DNA of 39,630 bases from Clostridium polynesiense (GTDB lineage Bacteria > Bacillota > Clostridia > Clostridiales > Clostridiaceae), in the NCBI RefSeq assembly GCF_000820705.1, contig NZ_CCXI01000006.1:1-39630 (forward strand). The letters are read 5' to 3'. Both the position numbers and the translations under genes were made by a program. How positions within the stretch are numbered: the stretch's first letter is position 1; every line of letters starts with the position of its first letter. Under the pieces are notes generated by a model that was not told the DNA's origin, searched no databases, and saw only the letters and a program-made list of their open reading frames with translations. Positions 8,421 to 18,860 of this stretch are shown here, piece after piece.

Positions 8421-8963
8421 ATGTCAAGAGTTGGTAGATTACCCATAGTTATACCAGCTGGCGTGACTGTGACTGTAACACCAGACAACGTTGTTACAGT
8501 TAAGGGACCAAAAGGTCAGTTAGTAAAGACTATGCATAAAGATATGAATATTGCTATTGAAGATAATTCTGTAGTTGTAACAAGACCAAGTGATGTAAAA
8601 GAGCACAGAGCTCTACACGGTTTGACAAGAGCATTAATTAACAATATGGTTATCGGCGTAAGCGAAGGATACCAAAAGACATTAGAACTTATAGGTGTTG
8701 GTTACAGAGCACAGCTTCAAGGCAAGAAGTTAGTTATGAACTTAGGTTTTTCCCATCCAGTTGAGGTTGAAGCTCCAGAAGGAATTACCTTTGAAATACT
8801 TGCGGCTAACAAAGTAGCTGTAAAAGGAATTGATAAAGAATTAGTTGGAGATATATCAGCAGATATCAGAAGCTGGAGATTGCCAGAACCTTACAAGGGC
8901 AAAGGTATCAAGTATGAGAACGAAGTTATCAGACGTAAGGAAGGTAAAACTGGTAAGAAGTAA
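8421..8963 (+). CDS. rplF: 50S ribosomal protein L6
   Basis: L6 sits near the GTPase centre at the base of the stalk. The product is 180 residues with two related domains and the C-terminal signature [23 protein letters not shown] chose ATG 8421 (MSRVGRLPI) because CAGGAGGTG (8408-8416) precedes it and conservation begins there; the open frame back to 8391 lies in the gap hairpin. It is followed by rplR after 19 bases. Confidence 0.96.
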   Translation: MSRVGRLPIVIPAGVTVTVTPDNVVTVKGPKGQLVKTMHKDMNIAIEDNSVVVTRPSDVKEHRALHGLTRALINNMVIGVSEGYQKTLELIGVGYRAQLQGKKLVMNLGFSHPVEVEAPEGITFEILAANKVAVKGIDKELVGDISADIRSWRLPEPYKGKGIKYENEVIRRKEGKTGKK

Positions 8964-8982
8964 TAGGAAAGGAGTGAACTAA

Positions 8983-9342
8983 ATGTTCAAGAAGCAATCT
9001 AGACAAGAACAAAGAGAGAGACGTCATCTAAGAGTTCGTAAAAAAGTTTTCGGAACAGCTGAAAGACCAAGATTTTCAGTTTTCAGAAGCGAAAAGAACA
9101 TTTATGCTCAGATTATCGATGATGTTAAAGGTGTTACTTTAGTTGCTGCATCAAGCTTGGATAAAGATTTTGAAGGCTTAGGAAGCAATAAAGAAGCTGC
9201 TAAAAAGGTTGGAGAAATCATCGCTAAAAAAGCTTTAGATAAGGGAATTAATTGTGTAGTATTTGATAGAGGTGGCTTCATTTACCACGGAAGAGTAAAA
9301 GAGCTTGCTGAAGGTGCAAGAGAAGCTGGTCTACAATTCTAA
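8983..9342 (+). CDS. rplR: 50S ribosomal protein L18
   Basis: L18 binds 5S rRNA with L5. The 119-residue product has the basic N-terminus, the core [24 protein letters not shown] and the terminal [26 protein letters not shown], all standard. The ribosome-binding site is GGAAAGGAGTG. Confidence 0.97.
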   Translation: MFKKQSRQEQRERRHLRVRKKVFGTAERPRFSVFRSEKNIYAQIIDDVKGVTLVAASSLDKDFEGLGSNKEAAKKVGEIIAKKALDKGINCVVFDRGGFIYHGRVKELAEGAREAGLQF

Positions 9343-9362
9343 AAGAAGAAGGAGGGAAATAA

Positions 9363-9860
9363 ATGAGAATCGATCCTAGCACACTTGACCTTAAAGAAAA
9401 AGTTGTGTTTATAAATAGAGTTACTAAGGTTGTTAAGGGTGGTAGAAATTTCAGATTCAGCGCACTAGTTGTTGTTGGTGACGAAAATGGCCACGTTGGC
9501 GTTGGAATGGGTAAATCCGTTGAAATCCCTGAAGCAATCAGAAAAGGTATCGAAGACGCTAAAAAGAATTTAGTTAAAGTTGAAATGGTAGGAACAACAA
9601 TTCCTCATGAAATATACGGTAGATTTGGAACTGGTAAAGTTTTAATAATGCCAGCTGTAGAAGGAACTGGAGTTATTGCTGGAGGTCCTGCGAGAGCCGT
9701 TCTTGAGCTAGCTGGATTAAAAGATGTTAGAGCTAAGTCATTAGGCTCCAATAACCCTAGAAACATGGTTAACGCGACTATTAACGGATTGGCTGAGCTT
9801 AGATCTGCAGAGCAGATTGCTAAGCTAAGAGGAAAATCCGTTGAAGAGATTTTAGGTTAG
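9363..9860 (+). CDS. rpsE: 30S ribosomal protein S5
   Basis: S5 acts in decoding accuracy and mRNA entry. The 165-residue product contains the double-stranded RNA-binding N-terminal domain ([20 protein letters not shown]) and the C-terminal [21 protein letters not shown] region. The start is ATG after AGGAGGG. It ends 11 bases before rpmD. Confidence 0.97.
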   Translation: MRIDPSTLDLKEKVVFINRVTKVVKGGRNFRFSALVVVGDENGHVGVGMGKSVEIPEAIRKGIEDAKKNLVKVEMVGTTIPHEIYGRFGTGKVLIMPAVEGTGVIAGGPARAVLELAGLKDVRAKSLGSNNPRNMVNATINGLAELRSAEQIAKLRGKSVEEILG

Positions 9861-9871
9861 GAGGGATTACC

Positions 9872-10051
9872 TTGGCTAGACTAAAAATAACATTAGTTAA
9901 GAGCTTAATAGGCAGAAAGGTTTCTCATAAAGCTACTGCAGAAGCTCTTGGACTAAACAAGATTGGTAAGACAGTTGAGCATGAGGATACTCCTCAGATT
10001 AAAGGTATGATAAATAAAATTGATTATCTTCTAAAAGTTGAAGAAGTATAA
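9872..10051 (+). CDS. rpmD: 50S ribosomal protein L30
   Basis: A 59-residue gene fills the space between rpsE and rplO, exactly where L30 belongs. The product begins [16 protein letters not shown] and continues through [17 protein letters not shown] and the terminal [10 protein letters not shown], all typical of bacterial L30. The start is TTG at 9872, 8 bases after GGAGGGA. It is short and has a non-ATG start, so an automated length filter would miss it. Confidence 0.95.
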   Translation: MARLKITLVKSLIGRKVSHKATAEALGLNKIGKTVEHEDTPQIKGMINKIDYLLKVEEV

Positions 10052-10071
10052 TAACGAGGAGGTGCAGCAGA

Positions 10072-10512
10072 ATGAAACTTCACGAGTTAAAACCAGCAGC
10101 TGGAAGCAGAAAAGCTCCAAAGAGAGTTGGTAGAGGAACTGGTTCAGGACTTGGTAGAAATGCCGGTAAGGGTGAAAAGGGCCAAAAGGCTAGATCCGGA
10201 GGCGGAGTAAGACCAGGATTTGAAGGAGGACAGATGCCTTTATACAGAAGACTTCCTAAAAGAGGTTTTACAAACATTTTTGCTAAAGAGTATGTTGAAT
10301 TAAACGTTGATAGATTAAATATATTTGAAAACGGAACAGAAGTTACTCCTGAACTTCTACTTGAAACTAGAGTAGTAAGCAAGATTAAAGACGGAGTTAA
10401 GATATTAGGAAATGGTAACCTAGAGAAGAGCTTAACAGTTAAGGCAGCAAAATTCTCTAAGTCAGCAGCTGAAAAAATCGAAGCAGCTGGAGGAAAAGTT
10501 GAGGTGATTTAA
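10072..10512 (+). CDS. rplO: 50S ribosomal protein L15
   Basis: L15 is a late-assembly protein with a long basic N-terminal extension, seen here as [22 protein letters not shown] and [23 protein letters not shown]. The 146-residue length is normal. Its end GAGGTGATTTAAC supplies the ribosome-binding site for secY, which begins one base after the stop. Confidence 0.97.
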   Translation: MKLHELKPAAGSRKAPKRVGRGTGSGLGRNAGKGEKGQKARSGGGVRPGFEGGQMPLYRRLPKRGFTNIFAKEYVELNVDRLNIFENGTEVTPELLLETRVVSKIKDGVKILGNGNLEKSLTVKAAKFSKSAAEKIEAAGGKVEVI

Positions 10513-10513
10513 C

Positions 10514-11794
10514 ATGCTATCAACCCTACGAAATGCCTGGAAGGTTCCGGATTTAAAGAAAAGAATATTATGGACATTATTCTTTGTAGCAATTTTCAGG
10601 ATGGGAAATCATATTCCTGTTCCTGGAATTGATACGGCACAGCTCAGCAATTTTACACAACAATCCGGAAGTTTACTTAATTTTTATGATTTGATTTCTG
10701 GAGGTGCCTTAAGCAGCTTTAGTATATTTGCTATGGGAGTAGTACCGTATATAAATGCTTCAATTATAATGCAATTATTAACCATAGGGATACCTCAACT
10801 TGAACAGCTTTCAAAAGAAGGCGAAGATGGAAGAAGAAAAATTCAGAACATAACAAGATATGTAGCACTGGTTTTAGGGGTTATTCAATCCTATGGTGCT
10901 TATATTTTAATAGCTAAAGCAGGAGCATTAAGAGATTACTCAAACCTAAATTTGGCTACAATATTAATAGTACTTGTAGCTGCATCAACTTTCTTAATGT
11001 GGCTAGGTGATCAAATTACTGTAAAAGGTTTGGGAAATGGTGTTTCACTGCTAATATTCGTAAATATTATTTCTAGAATGCCATCTACTGCATTCAAAAT
11101 AGCAGGATTTAAAAAAGCACAGGAAGCTACATCAATAGATATTATAGTGTTTGTGCTATTTGCACTAGCTTTACTGGCGGCAACAATTATACTATCTTTA
11201 GCCGAAAGAAGAATTTCAGTACACTACGCAGGAAAATCCGTAGGTAATAAAATATATAAAGGACAAACAACCCATATTCCAATAGGAGTAATATCTTCTG
11301 CGGTTATAGCTATAATTTTTGCTATGTCCGTAATGCAGTTTCCTACTACTGTAGCTCAGTTCTTCCCAGGATCCTGGTTTGATAAAGTTATAGTAAACGC
11401 AAAGTACAGCCCATTTAAACATAATTCAGTACTATATGCTTTCGTATACGCAGCCTTAACTATATTCTTTACATGGTTTTACTCTCAGGTTACATTTAAA
11501 CCGGAGGAAATGGCAGAGAACATGAATAAATCTGCTGGTTTTATTCCCGGTGTTAAACCTGGTAAGGCAACTGAAAAGCATATAGAAAGAATTTTAGATA
11601 GGTTATCAATAATAGGAGGAATATTTGCAGCAGTAATTGCATTATCACCTATTATAATAGATACTTTAACACCTTTTAAAGACTTAGCATTTGGGGGAAC
11701 AGCACTCCTGATAATTGTTGGAGTAGCTATGGATGTCATGAGACAGTTGGAATCACAACTGGTAATGAGACATTATCAAGGATTCCTTAAGTAG
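10514..11794 (+). CDS. secY: Preprotein translocase subunit SecY
   Basis: SecY is the protein-conducting channel of the Sec system in the cytoplasmic membrane. The 426-residue product shows about ten membrane segments and begins with a cytoplasmic helix ([21 protein letters not shown]). It has the plug/lateral-gate region [14 protein letters not shown], the conserved [16 protein letters not shown], and the cytoplasmic loop [13 protein letters not shown] that contacts ribosome and SecA. Its start overlaps the rplO 3' ribosome-binding region, so the two are translationally coupled. This is the usual end of the spc operon before adk-map. Confidence 0.98.
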   Translation: MLSTLRNAWKVPDLKKRILWTLFFVAIFRMGNHIPVPGIDTAQLSNFTQQSGSLLNFYDLISGGALSSFSIFAMGVVPYINASIIMQLLTIGIPQLEQLSKEGEDGRRKIQNITRYVALVLGVIQSYGAYILIAKAGALRDYSNLNLATILIVLVAASTFLMWLGDQITVKGLGNGVSLLIFVNIISRMPSTAFKIAGFKKAQEATSIDIIVFVLFALALLAATIILSLAERRISVHYAGKSVGNKIYKGQTTHIPIGVISSAVIAIIFAMSVMQFPTTVAQFFPGSWFDKVIVNAKYSPFKHNSVLYAFVYAALTIFFTWFYSQVTFKPEEMAENMNKSAGFIPGVKPGKATEKHIERILDRLSIIGGIFAAVIALSPIIIDTLTPFKDLAFGGTALLIIVGVAMDVMRQLESQLVMRHYQGFLK

Positions 11795-11817
11795 TATTTT
11801 TTGGAGATGATGATTCA

Positions 11818-12468
11818 TTGAAAATAGTATTATTAGGTCCTCCCGGTGCGGGTAAGGGCACTCAGGCTAAGTCAATTTGTAACAGATATAATATACCTCA
11901 TATTTCTACTGGAGATATATTCAGAAAGAATATGTCGGAGAACACTCCATTAGGTATAGAGGCAAGAAAGCATATAGATAAAGGTTATTTAGTACCTGAT
12001 GATATCACTATTAATATGGTGTATGAAAGATTGCAAGCGGAAGATTGTAAAGATGGTTATCTATTAGATGGTTTTCCTAGAACAGTTAAACAGGCAGAAG
12101 CTTTAGAAAGATTTCTAAAAGAGAAAAATGAAAGTTTGACCGTTGCTTTGTTAATTCAAGTTCCAAGAGAATTCATTATTGAAAGAATGACCGGAAGAAG
12201 AGTTTGCCCAGCATGTGGTGCAAGCTACCATACGAAGTTTAATATGCCTATAATTGCAGGTAAGTGCGATATATGCGGTAGTGATATTATACAGAGAAAA
12301 GATGATACTGAGGAAACAGTCAGAGAAAGACTTGATGTATATAAAGCTCAAACTCAGCCCCTGATTGATTTCTATGAAGATAGAAATGTACTTTCAAAGG
12401 TTGATGGAACTAAAGCTATAAACGAGGTATTTGAAAGTATCTGTAACATCCTAGGAGAGAAAATATGA
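11818..12468 (+). CDS. adk: Adenylate kinase, zinc-binding form
   Basis: This enzyme catalyses ATP + AMP = 2 ADP in the cytoplasm. The 216-residue product has the P-loop GPPGAGKGT (residues 7-15), the AMP-binding TGDIFR and LDGFPRT, and a LID domain carrying Cys130, Cys133, Cys150 and Cys153, the structural zinc site of Gram-positive long-form Adk. The start is TTG at 11818, after a modest TTGGAGATGATG. It overlaps map by four bases (ATGA). Confidence 0.97.
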   Translation: MKIVLLGPPGAGKGTQAKSICNRYNIPHISTGDIFRKNMSENTPLGIEARKHIDKGYLVPDDITINMVYERLQAEDCKDGYLLDGFPRTVKQAEALERFLKEKNESLTVALLIQVPREFIIERMTGRRVCPACGASYHTKFNMPIIAGKCDICGSDIIQRKDDTEETVRERLDVYKAQTQPLIDFYEDRNVLSKVDGTKAINEVFESICNILGEKI

Positions 12469-13214
12469 TTATTATTAAGAGTAACCACGAAATAGATTTA
12501 ATGCGTAAAGCAGGTAGAGTAGTAGAAAATACTCTTTTAAAACTTGAAGAAATCATTAAACCCGGGATAACTACTTCAGAAATTGATAAATTGGCAGAAG
12601 AATTTATAACTAAGCAAGGAGCTCTTCCATCCTTTAAAGGGTATCATGGATTCCCTGCATCAATATGTTCATCTGTAAATGATGAGGTGGTGCATGGGAT
12701 ACCAGGCAACAGAGTACTTCAGGAAGGGGACATAATCAGTATAGACTGTGGTGCTGTTTTAAATGGATATCACGGCGATGCTGCCAGGACTATTCCTGTT
12801 GGAAAAGTCTCTGATGATGCAATTAAACTCATAGAGATAACGAAGGAAAGCTTCTTTAAAGGGTATGAAAAAGCTAAATCAGGGAATAAGCTAACAGATA
12901 TTTCTTTTGCGATACAAGGTTATATTGAAGAAAACGGCTTTTCTGTAGTAAGAGACTATGTAGGTCACGGTATTGGCCGTAATATGCATGAAGATCCTAG
13001 CGTTCCTAACTTTGGAAGACCAGGTAGAGGACCTAAGTTAAGCGCTGGTATGGTTTTAGCCATAGAACCCATGGTTAATATAGGCACTTATCATGTAAAA
13101 ACACTAGCTAATGGCTGGACAGTAGTTACTGTGGATGGAAAATATTCTGCACACTATGAAAATACTGTGGCTATATTACCAGAAGGTCCGGAAATTTTAA
13201 CTCTTACACTATAG
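12465..13214 (+). CDS. map: Type I methionine aminopeptidase
   Basis: MetAP removes the initiator methionine from nascent proteins. The 249-residue product keeps all five metal ligands: Asp94 (SIDCG), Asp105 (GYHGDAART), His168 (GHGIG), Glu201 (AIEPM) and Glu232 (HYENT). It lacks an N-terminal extension, consistent with type Ia. Its ATG overlaps the adk stop, so the pair is coupled. Confidence 0.97.
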   Translation: MIIIKSNHEIDLMRKAGRVVENTLLKLEEIIKPGITTSEIDKLAEEFITKQGALPSFKGYHGFPASICSSVNDEVVHGIPGNRVLQEGDIISIDCGAVLNGYHGDAARTIPVGKVSDDAIKLIEITKESFFKGYEKAKSGNKLTDISFAIQGYIEENGFSVVRDYVGHGIGRNMHEDPSVPNFGRPGRGPKLSAGMVLAIEPMVNIGTYHVKTLANGWTVVTVDGKYSAHYENTVAILPEGPEILTLTL

Positions 13215-13312
13215 GCATAAAAGTGCTGCTTAGTTATAAATTCACATTGTGCCTGATTATTTAATAATGGCAATGTTAATTTATGGCTAAGGTAATCATC
13301 GAGGTGAAAAGT

Positions 13313-13594
13313 TTGCAAAACAATGACTTAATAGGTAGATTAGTTGTTTCAATAGCCGGAAGGGATACGAGGGAGCCATATATAGTCATTGATAATGTAG
13401 GCATAGACTATTTACTTCTTGCTAATGGATGTACTAAAACCATAGAAAAGCCTAAAAAGAAAAAGCTTAAACATCTAAACTTAACTAATGTAGTTAGTGA
13501 AGAAATTAAAAAAGCTATCTTTCAAAGGAATAAAAATACAGATATTATGATTAGAAAATTTCTAAAGCTTGAAGGCATTGTTAAGGAGGGTTGA
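13313..13594 (+). CDS. KOW-type RNA-binding protein, L14e-like
   Basis: The product is 93 residues. Its N-terminal half resembles the KOW domain of the L14e/L27e-like proteins found at this place in clostridial genomes ([22 protein letters not shown]...YLLLANG). A very basic linker ([10 protein letters not shown]) and a helical tail follow. I chose TTG 13313 because GAGGTGA (13301-13307) precedes it; ATG 13283 has no site. RNA or ribosome binding is inferred from the fold and position between map and infA, and its actual role is unknown to me. Confidence 0.75.
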   Translation: MQNNDLIGRLVVSIAGRDTREPYIVIDNVGIDYLLLANGCTKTIEKPKKKKLKHLNLTNVVSEEIKKAIFQRNKNTDIMIRKFLKLEGIVKEG

Positions 13595-13601
13595 TTACCT
13601 T

Positions 13602-13820
13602 ATGTCAAAAGATGATGTTATAGAAATGCAGGGAGTAGTGCTTGAGTCACTGCCAAATGCGATGTTTGAAGTGGAACTGGAAAGCGGCCACAAAATACTG
13701 GCTCATATTTCAGGAAAGCTGAGAATGAATTTTATCAGAATTCTTCCCGGTGATAAAGTTACCGTAGAGTTATCACCCTACGATTTAACAAGAGGAAGAA
13801 TTACATGGAGAGCTAAATAA
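13602..13820 (+). CDS. infA: Translation initiation factor IF-1
   Basis: IF-1 is an OB-fold factor that blocks the A site during initiation. The 72-residue product, from [13 protein letters not shown] to GRITWRAK, has the full family length and the motif [26 protein letters not shown] 13602 lies after TTAAGGAGGG with a rather long spacing of about 12 bases. The gene overlaps nothing and is followed by rpmJ. Confidence 0.97.
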   Translation: MSKDDVIEMQGVVLESLPNAMFEVELESGHKILAHISGKLRMNFIRILPGDKVTVELSPYDLTRGRITWRAK

Positions 13821-13991
<171 letters not shown>

Positions 13992-14017
13992 GCTTGAGTT
14001 TGTGTAGCAAAAATTGT

Positions 14018-14046
14018 TTGACTTTTAATGAAAAGTCAAATATGAT
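14018..14046 (+). promoter_or_regulatory. Sigma-A promoter of the alpha (rpsM) operon
   Basis: TTGACT (14018-14023), a 17-base spacer and TATGAT (14041-14046) give a strong promoter with a predicted start near 14053, about 160 bases before rpsM. It would make rpsM-rpsK-rpsD-rpoA-rplQ a separate transcription unit as well as part of the longer read-through. Confidence 0.75.
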
Positions 14047-14084
14047 AGTATAGGCATAAAAATTTTAATAGCTAATCGCTAATG

Positions 14085-14132
14085 AAATTTTAGGTGCGGC
14101 TGCAGTAGGATTTAACTACTGACCTAGAATTT
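14085..14132 (+). promoter_or_regulatory. Structured leader of the rpsM operon
   Basis: AAATTTTAGGT (14085-14095) pairs with ACCTAGAATTT (14122-14132), 11 pairs with one G-T. A one-sided 7-base bulge GCGGCTG follows, then CAGTAG-CTACTG closes the loop GATTTAA. A short T-run follows (14131-14134). A bulged helix in this place resembles autoregulatory ribosomal-protein sites; S4 is the repressor of the E. coli alpha operon and rpsD lies downstream here, but the ligand is not determined. Confidence 0.55.
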
Positions 14133-14213
14133 TTATTAATTATAAATTCGAAAATAAGTAATTGAAACTTAAATTATTATTCAGCATTTCAATACCAGGA
14201 GGTGTAACTTTTA

Positions 14214-14582
14214 ATGGCAAGAATATCAGGTGTTGACCTACCAAGGGAAAAAAGAGTAGAAATTGGTCTGACATATATCTATGGAATAGGACTACCAACA
14301 TCACAAAAAATCCTTCAAGTAACTGGCATTAGCCCAGATACAAGAGTTAGAGATCTTAACGAGCAGGAAGTTAACGCTATAAGAGATTATATAAACAAGA
14401 ACTTAAAGGTTGAAGGTGACTTAAGAAGAGATATAGCTCTAAGCATCAAGAGATTAGTTGAAATTGGTTGCTATAGAGGAATAAGACATAGAAGAGGTCT
14501 TCCAGTAAGAGGACAAAAGACTAAGACTAATGCTAGAACTAGAAAAGGTCCTAAGAAGACTATAGCTAATAAGAAGAAATAG
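14214..14582 (+). CDS. rpsM: 30S ribosomal protein S13
   Basis: S13 lies in the head of the small subunit and contacts L5 and P-site tRNA. The 122-residue product starts [26 protein letters not shown] and has [25 protein letters not shown], both family signatures. It starts at ATG after CAGGAGGTG. Confidence 0.97.
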   Translation: MARISGVDLPREKRVEIGLTYIYGIGLPTSQKILQVTGISPDTRVRDLNEQEVNAIRDYINKNLKVEGDLRRDIALSIKRLVEIGCYRGIRHRRGLPVRGQKTKTNARTRKGPKKTIANKKK

Positions 14583-14597
14583 TTAGGAGGGAAGAAC

Positions 14598-14993
14598 ATG
14601 GCAGCTCAAAAAGTTAAAAAGACTAGAAGAAGAAAAGAGAGAAAAAATGTTGAGCACGGTGCTGCACATATAAAATCTACTTTTAATAATTCAATAGTTA
14701 CTATAACTGATGCAGTAGGAAATGCGCTTTCATGGGCTAGTGCCGGCGGACTTGGATTTAGAGGTTCAAGAAAAAGCACACCATACGCAGCTCAAATGGC
14801 AGCAGAAACTGCAGCTAGAACAGCAATGGAACATGGTTTAAAGAGTATAGAAGTATATGTTAAAGGACCTGGAGCAGGAAGAGAAGCAGCTATAAGATCT
14901 CTTCAGGCAGCAGGATTAGAAGTGACATTAATAAAAGATGTTACTCCAATCCCACATAACGGATGCAGGCCACCAAAAAGAAGAAGAGTCTAA
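14598..14993 (+). CDS. rpsK: 30S ribosomal protein S11
   Basis: S11 forms part of the platform and E-site mRNA region. The 131-residue product contains [41 protein letters not shown] and the terminal [18 protein letters not shown]. All are standard. The ribosome-binding site is TTAGGAGGG. Confidence 0.97.
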   Translation: MAAQKVKKTRRRKERKNVEHGAAHIKSTFNNSIVTITDAVGNALSWASAGGLGFRGSRKSTPYAAQMAAETAARTAMEHGLKSIEVYVKGPGAGREAAIRSLQAAGLEVTLIKDVTPIPHNGCRPPKRRRV

Positions 14994-15018
14994 TTTATAG
15001 TAGCAGGAGGTGTAAATA

Positions 15019-15639
15019 ATGGCAAGATATACTGGAGCAGTGTGCAGACTTTGCAGAAGAGAAGGTCAAAAACTATTCCTTAAAGGGGATAGATGTTATA
15101 CAGATAAATGCGCTATCACTAGAAGAAGTTATGCACCAGGACAGCATGGCGCTAGTAAGAAAAAATTATCCAACTATGGATTACAGTTAAGAGAAAAGCA
15201 AAAAGCTAAGAGAATATATGGAATATTAGAAAAACAGTTCAGAACATATTATGAAAGAGCTGAAAAAATGAGAGGTATGTCAGGTGAAAATCTGTTAAAG
15301 CTTCTTGAATTAAGATTAGATAACGTAGCATTCAGATTAGGCTACGGAGCTTCAAGAAACGAAGCAAGACAATTAGTTACTCACGGTCATTTCTTAGTTA
15401 ATGGAAAAAGAGTTGATATAGCATCTTACAAAGTTTCCGTTAATGATGTAATAAGCGTTAGTGAAAAGAGCAGAGCTACAGAGAAATTTAAGGTATTTGC
15501 TGAAAATCCAAAAACTTTACCTAAGTGGTTATCAGCTAATCCAGAAAACTTTGAAGCTACAGTAATTGCTGAACCAGCTAGAGAAGATATAGATGTACCA
15601 GTAAATGAAACACTTATAGTTGAGCTTTACAGCAAGTAA
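15019..15639 (+). CDS. rpsD: 30S ribosomal protein S4, Cys4 (zinc) form
   Basis: S4 nucleates small-subunit assembly and lines the mRNA entry. The 206-residue product has the N-terminal CRLCRREG...RCYTDKC arrangement, with Cys9, Cys12, Cys26 and Cys31 as a likely zinc site, then the S4 RNA-binding domain ([25 protein letters not shown]). Here it lies inside the alpha operon; in B. subtilis it is a separate autoregulated gene. It is therefore a candidate regulator through the leader at 14085-14132. Confidence 0.97.
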   Translation: MARYTGAVCRLCRREGQKLFLKGDRCYTDKCAITRRSYAPGQHGASKKKLSNYGLQLREKQKAKRIYGILEKQFRTYYERAEKMRGMSGENLLKLLELRLDNVAFRLGYGASRNEARQLVTHGHFLVNGKRVDIASYKVSVNDVISVSEKSRATEKFKVFAENPKTLPKWLSANPENFEATVIAEPAREDIDVPVNETLIVELYSK

Positions 15640-15653
15640 TAGCTAAGTAAGTT

Positions 15654-15692
15654 ATTCGCATAAAAAAATAAGTTTTATTGCTTTATGCGAAT
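15654..15692 (+). other. Long hairpin between rpsD and rpoA
   Basis: ATTCGCATAAA (15654-15664) and TTTATGCGAAT (15682-15692) are perfect 11-base inverted repeats. The loop contains a further AATAA/TTATT pairing, so the stem is longer. There is no T-run after it, so termination is unlikely. An RNA-processing or stability element between the ribosomal genes and rpoA is possible. Confidence 0.6.
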
Positions 15693-15750
15693 ATAGAATC
15701 AGTTGCCCTCAAAATAAGGTTGCCATTTAATAGATAAGGAGGGTTTGTGA

Positions 15751-16698
15751 ATGTTAGAAATCGAAAAACCAAAAATAGAATGTGTTGAAACCAGCGAAGA
15801 TGGTAATTACGGCAAATTTGTTGTAGAACCATTAGAAAGAGGATATGGAATTACACTAGGAAATGCTCTTAGAAGAATACTGTTATCCTCTTTGCCTGGC
15901 GTAGCAGCTACATCGGTTAAAATAGATGGAGTTCTTCATGAGTTTTCAACTGTAGCAGGAGTTAAAGAAGATGTTACAGAATTAATTCTTAACATAAAAT
16001 CTCTTGCTTTAAGAATGAATGGTGAAGGCCCTAAGACTATATATATAGATGCTAAAGGCGCAGGTGAAGTTACAGGTGCTGATATCAGAACTGATGGAGA
16101 TGTAGAAGTTGTAAACAAGGATTTACATATAGCAACTTTGGATGAAAATGCTAAGCTGTATATGGAAATCACTGTTAACAGAGGTAGAGGATATGTATCT
16201 CAGACTAAGAATAAGACTGAAGATATTCCTATCAACACAATTGCGGTGGATTCAATTTACACTCCAGTAAAAAGAGTAAACTTCAATGTAGAAAATACTA
16301 GAGTCGGTCAAATAACCGACTATGATAAATTAACTATAGAAGTATGGACTAATGGTACAATTAAAATAGAAGAAGCAATAAGCTTATCTGCAAAAATTCT
16401 TATCGAACATTTTAAGTTGTTTATGACCTTAACTGATCATGCAAATGATATGGAAATAATGATTGAAAAAGAAGAAGATAAGAAGGAAAAAGTTTTAGAG
16501 ATGACTATCGAAGAGTTAGATCTTTCTGTTAGGAGTTATAACTGCTTAAAGAGAGCGGGTATAAATACAGTTCAGGAACTTGCACAAAGATCCATGGACG
16601 ATATGATGAAAGTTAGAAATCTAGGTAAGAAATCTTTAGAAGAAGTTGAAAGAAAGCTTAAAGACCTTGGATTAGGTCTAAGAATGAATGACGAGTAA
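15751..16698 (+). CDS. rpoA: DNA-directed RNA polymerase alpha subunit
   Basis: The 315-residue product has the dimerising N-terminal domain ([22 protein letters not shown]) and the C-terminal DNA- and regulator-binding domain ([23 protein letters not shown]...[11 protein letters not shown]) joined by an acidic/basic linker near residues 235-245. The start is ATG after AAGGAGGG. It lies between rpsD and rplQ as in most Firmicutes. Confidence 0.98.
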   Translation: MLEIEKPKIECVETSEDGNYGKFVVEPLERGYGITLGNALRRILLSSLPGVAATSVKIDGVLHEFSTVAGVKEDVTELILNIKSLALRMNGEGPKTIYIDAKGAGEVTGADIRTDGDVEVVNKDLHIATLDENAKLYMEITVNRGRGYVSQTKNKTEDIPINTIAVDSIYTPVKRVNFNVENTRVGQITDYDKLTIEVWTNGTIKIEEAISLSAKILIEHFKLFMTLTDHANDMEIMIEKEEDKKEKVLEMTIEELDLSVRSYNCLKRAGINTVQELAQRSMDDMMKVRNLGKKSLEEVERKLKDLGLGLRMNDE

Positions 16699-16710
16699 GG
16701 AGGTATAGCT

Positions 16711-17052
16711 ATGGCAGGATATCGTAAGTTAGGTCGTCCAACCGATCAAAGAAGAGCAATGCTGAGAAATCTAGTAACTAGCTTTTTAAAGCATGGTAAG
16801 ATAGAAACTACTGAAACAAGAGCTAAGGAAACTAAGAACTTAGCAGAGAAGATGATAACTCTTGCTAAAAGAGGGGATCTTCATGCAAGAAGACAGGTTT
16901 TATCTTTTGTTACAGAAGAAGATGTAGTTAAGAATTTATTTGAAAATATAGCTCCTAAGTATGCTGAAAGAAACGGCGGATATACTAGAATTTATAAAGT
17001 AGGTCCAAGAAGAGGAGACGGAGCAGAAGTAGTTATACTAGAATTAGTATAA
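16711..17052 (+). CDS. rplQ: 50S ribosomal protein L17
   Basis: L17 lies near the tunnel exit. The 113-residue product begins [25 protein letters not shown] and ends [13 protein letters not shown], both typical. The start is ATG after AAGGAGGT. It is the last gene before the operon terminator. Confidence 0.97.
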   Translation: MAGYRKLGRPTDQRRAMLRNLVTSFLKHGKIETTETRAKETKNLAEKMITLAKRGDLHARRQVLSFVTEEDVVKNLFENIAPKYAERNGGYTRIYKVGPRRGDGAEVVILELV

Positions 17053-17058
17053 TTTAAA

Positions 17059-17093
17059 GGGGATTAAGTAAATATCTTAGTCCCCGTTTTGTT
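17059..17093 (+). terminator. Intrinsic terminator after rplQ
   Basis: GGGGATTAAG (17059-17068) pairs with CTTAGTCCCC (17076-17085) with one G-T pair; GTTTTGTT follows. This closes the S10-spc-alpha supercluster, though partial read-through into ecfA1 is possible. Confidence 0.85.
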
Positions 17094-17094
17094 A

Positions 17095-17144
17095 TATATA
17101 TCTTAGGGAGAAGATAAGAATACCTTCTGCCTAAGCTATATATA
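17095..17144 (+). promoter_or_regulatory. Long hairpin upstream of ecfA1
   Basis: TATATA.CTTAGG.AGAAG pairs with CTTCT.CCTAAG.TATATA, with single mismatches and a loop of about ten bases. The stem spans nearly the whole distance between the rplQ terminator and the ecfA1 ribosome-binding site (AGGAGG, 17151-17156). There is no T-run. A weak promoter (TTGTTA, 17-base spacer, GATAAG) overlaps it. Its role is unknown. Confidence 0.45.
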
Positions 17145-17163
17145 CTTTATAGGAGGTTTGTTC

Positions 17164-18012
17164 ATGAAAGATGCCATAATTGAATTTAAAAATGTTAGTT
17201 ATAAATATGCAGCTTCGGAAGAAAACGGTGCAGAAAAATACGCTTTAAATAATGTAAGCTTAAAGGTTCATGAAGGCGAGTTCTTGGTTATATTAGGACA
17301 TAACGGTTCAGGAAAATCCACCATAGCAAAGCATGTTAATGCACTACTTCTTCCTTCAGAAGGAAATGTTTATATAGATAATTTAGACACAAAAAAACCT
17401 GATAATCTATGGGAAATCAGAAAAAGAGCAGGAATGGTATTCCAGAATCCTGACAACCAAATGGTGGCAACTATAGTTGAGGAAGATGTTGCCTTTGGAC
17501 CTGAAAATTTGGGGGTAGAGCCCTCGGAAATAAGAAAAAGAGTAGATGGCAGCCTAAAAAAAGTAGGGATGTATGAATATAGAAAGCATGCACCTCACCT
17601 ATTATCCGGAGGACAAAAGCAGAGGATTGCCATTGCAGGTATATTAGCTATGATGCCTAAATGTATTGTACTGGATGAACCTACAGCGATGCTTGATCCT
17701 TCAGGTAGAAAAGAAGTTATAAATACCATTAAGGATATAAATAAAAATTATGGTATAACAGTGATTTTAATTACTCACTATATGGATGAAGCAGCTCAGG
17801 CTGACAGGATTATCGTTATGGATAATGGAAGTATCATTACAGAGGGTAAACCAAAAGAAGTTTTCAGTAAAGTAGAAATGATGAAAAGAATAGGTCTCGA
17901 TGTTCCTCAGGTAACAGAGCTTGCATATGAACTTAATAAAGGCGGAATACAAATCAGCCAGGAAATATTAAATGTTGATGAGATGGTGAATGCAATATGT
18001 CAATTAAAATAG
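17164..18012 (+). CDS. ecfA1: ECF transporter ATPase EcfA1
   Basis: One of two ATPases in the energy-coupling module that serves several vitamin or metal S-components. The 282-residue product has Walker [11 protein letters not shown]-loop [10 protein letters not shown], signature LLSGGQKQR, Walker [12 protein letters not shown] and H-loop ITHYMDEA. I chose ATG 7 bases after AGGAGG; the in-frame TTG at 17158 is too close to it. It overlaps ecfA2 by 16 bases. No S-component gene is nearby, typical of the shared (group II) module. Confidence 0.95.
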   Translation: MKDAIIEFKNVSYKYAASEENGAEKYALNNVSLKVHEGEFLVILGHNGSGKSTIAKHVNALLLPSEGNVYIDNLDTKKPDNLWEIRKRAGMVFQNPDNQMVATIVEEDVAFGPENLGVEPSEIRKRVDGSLKKVGMYEYRKHAPHLLSGGQKQRIAIAGILAMMPKCIVLDEPTAMLDPSGRKEVINTIKDINKNYGITVILITHYMDEAAQADRIIVMDNGSIITEGKPKEVFSKVEMMKRIGLDVPQVTELAYELNKGGIQISQEILNVDEMVNAICQLK

Positions 18013-18860
18013 AAAATTTAAATCATATATATATGCCTAAAACCCCTTTTGAAAAAACTGCATTAAATAATGTATCTGTAGAGTTCAAAGAAGGTGAGTT
18101 CACAGCACTAATTGGACATACAGGCTCAGGGAAATCAACCCTTATCCAGCATCTTAACGGATTATTAAAGCCAACCAGCGGAAAAATTATAGTGGATGGT
18201 GTTGATATAACTGAGAAAAAAATGAATCTTACTGAAATTAGAAAAAAGGTGGGCTTAGTATTTCAATATCCTGAATATCAGCTTTTTGAAGAAACCATAG
18301 AAAAAGACATAGCCTTTGGGCCACGTAATTTGGGACTTTCTGAAGAGGAAATTTCAAAAAGAGTTAAACGAGCTATGAATATTGTTGGAATGGATTATGA
18401 TACCTATAAGGAACAGTCGCCCTTTGAACTCAGTGGAGGTCAAAAAAGAAGAGTAGCTATTGCAGGTGTGGTGGCGATGGAGCCCAAGGTACTTATTTTA
18501 GATGAACCTACAGCAGGGTTAGACCCTAAGGGAAGAGATGAAATTCTAGGACAGATAAGAAAGCTTCATAGAGAATATAAAATGACTATAATTCTTGTAT
18601 CCCACAGTATGGAAGACGTAGCGAGGCTAGCGGAGAGAGTAGTGGTGATGAATCATGGTGAAATTATCATAGATGGTAAGCCTTCTCAAGTATTTATGAG
18701 GATTGAAGAATTAGAAAAAGTGGGGTTAGCCGTTCCTCAAGTTACCTATTTAGTAAGATCTTTAAGAGAAAAGGGAATAAATCTTTCTGAGGAAATAATT
18801 ACTGTAGAACAAGCAAAGAAAGAACTCTTAAAGCTGCTTAAGAAGGGGGGAAACAAATGA
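17997..18860 (+). CDS. ecfA2: ECF transporter ATPase EcfA2
   Basis: The partner ATPase of EcfA1. The 287-residue product shows Walker [11 protein letters not shown]-loop [17 protein letters not shown], signature ELSGGQKRR, Walker [14 protein letters not shown] and H-loop VSHSMED. The EYQLFEET stretch is characteristic of the EcfA2 branch. It overlaps ecfA1 at its start and ecfT at its end (ATGA), so the three are translated as a coupled set. Confidence 0.95.
   Translation: MSIKIENLNHIYMPKTPFEKTALNNVSVEFKEGEFTALIGHTGSGKSTLIQHLNGLLKPTSGKIIVDGVDITEKKMNLTEIRKKVGLVFQYPEYQLFEETIEKDIAFGPRNLGLSEEEISKRVKRAMNIVGMDYDTYKEQSPFELSGGQKRRVAIAGVVAMEPKVLILDEPTAGLDPKGRDEILGQIRKLHREYKMTIILVSHSMEDVARLAERVVVMNHGEIIIDGKPSQVFMRIEELEKVGLAVPQVTYLVRSLREKGINLSEEIITVEQAKKELLKLLKKGGNK

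Noticed and set aside
10080-10382. Long minus-strand frame across rplO
   Set aside because: It is the complement of a highly biased ribosomal gene; similar antisense frames occur over rpmC-rpsQ, rplN, rplD and others.
15712-15740. TTGCCC and TTTAAT with a 17-base spacer before rpoA
   Set aside because: A start there would fall on the rpoA ribosome-binding site, so it is unlikely to be a promoter.
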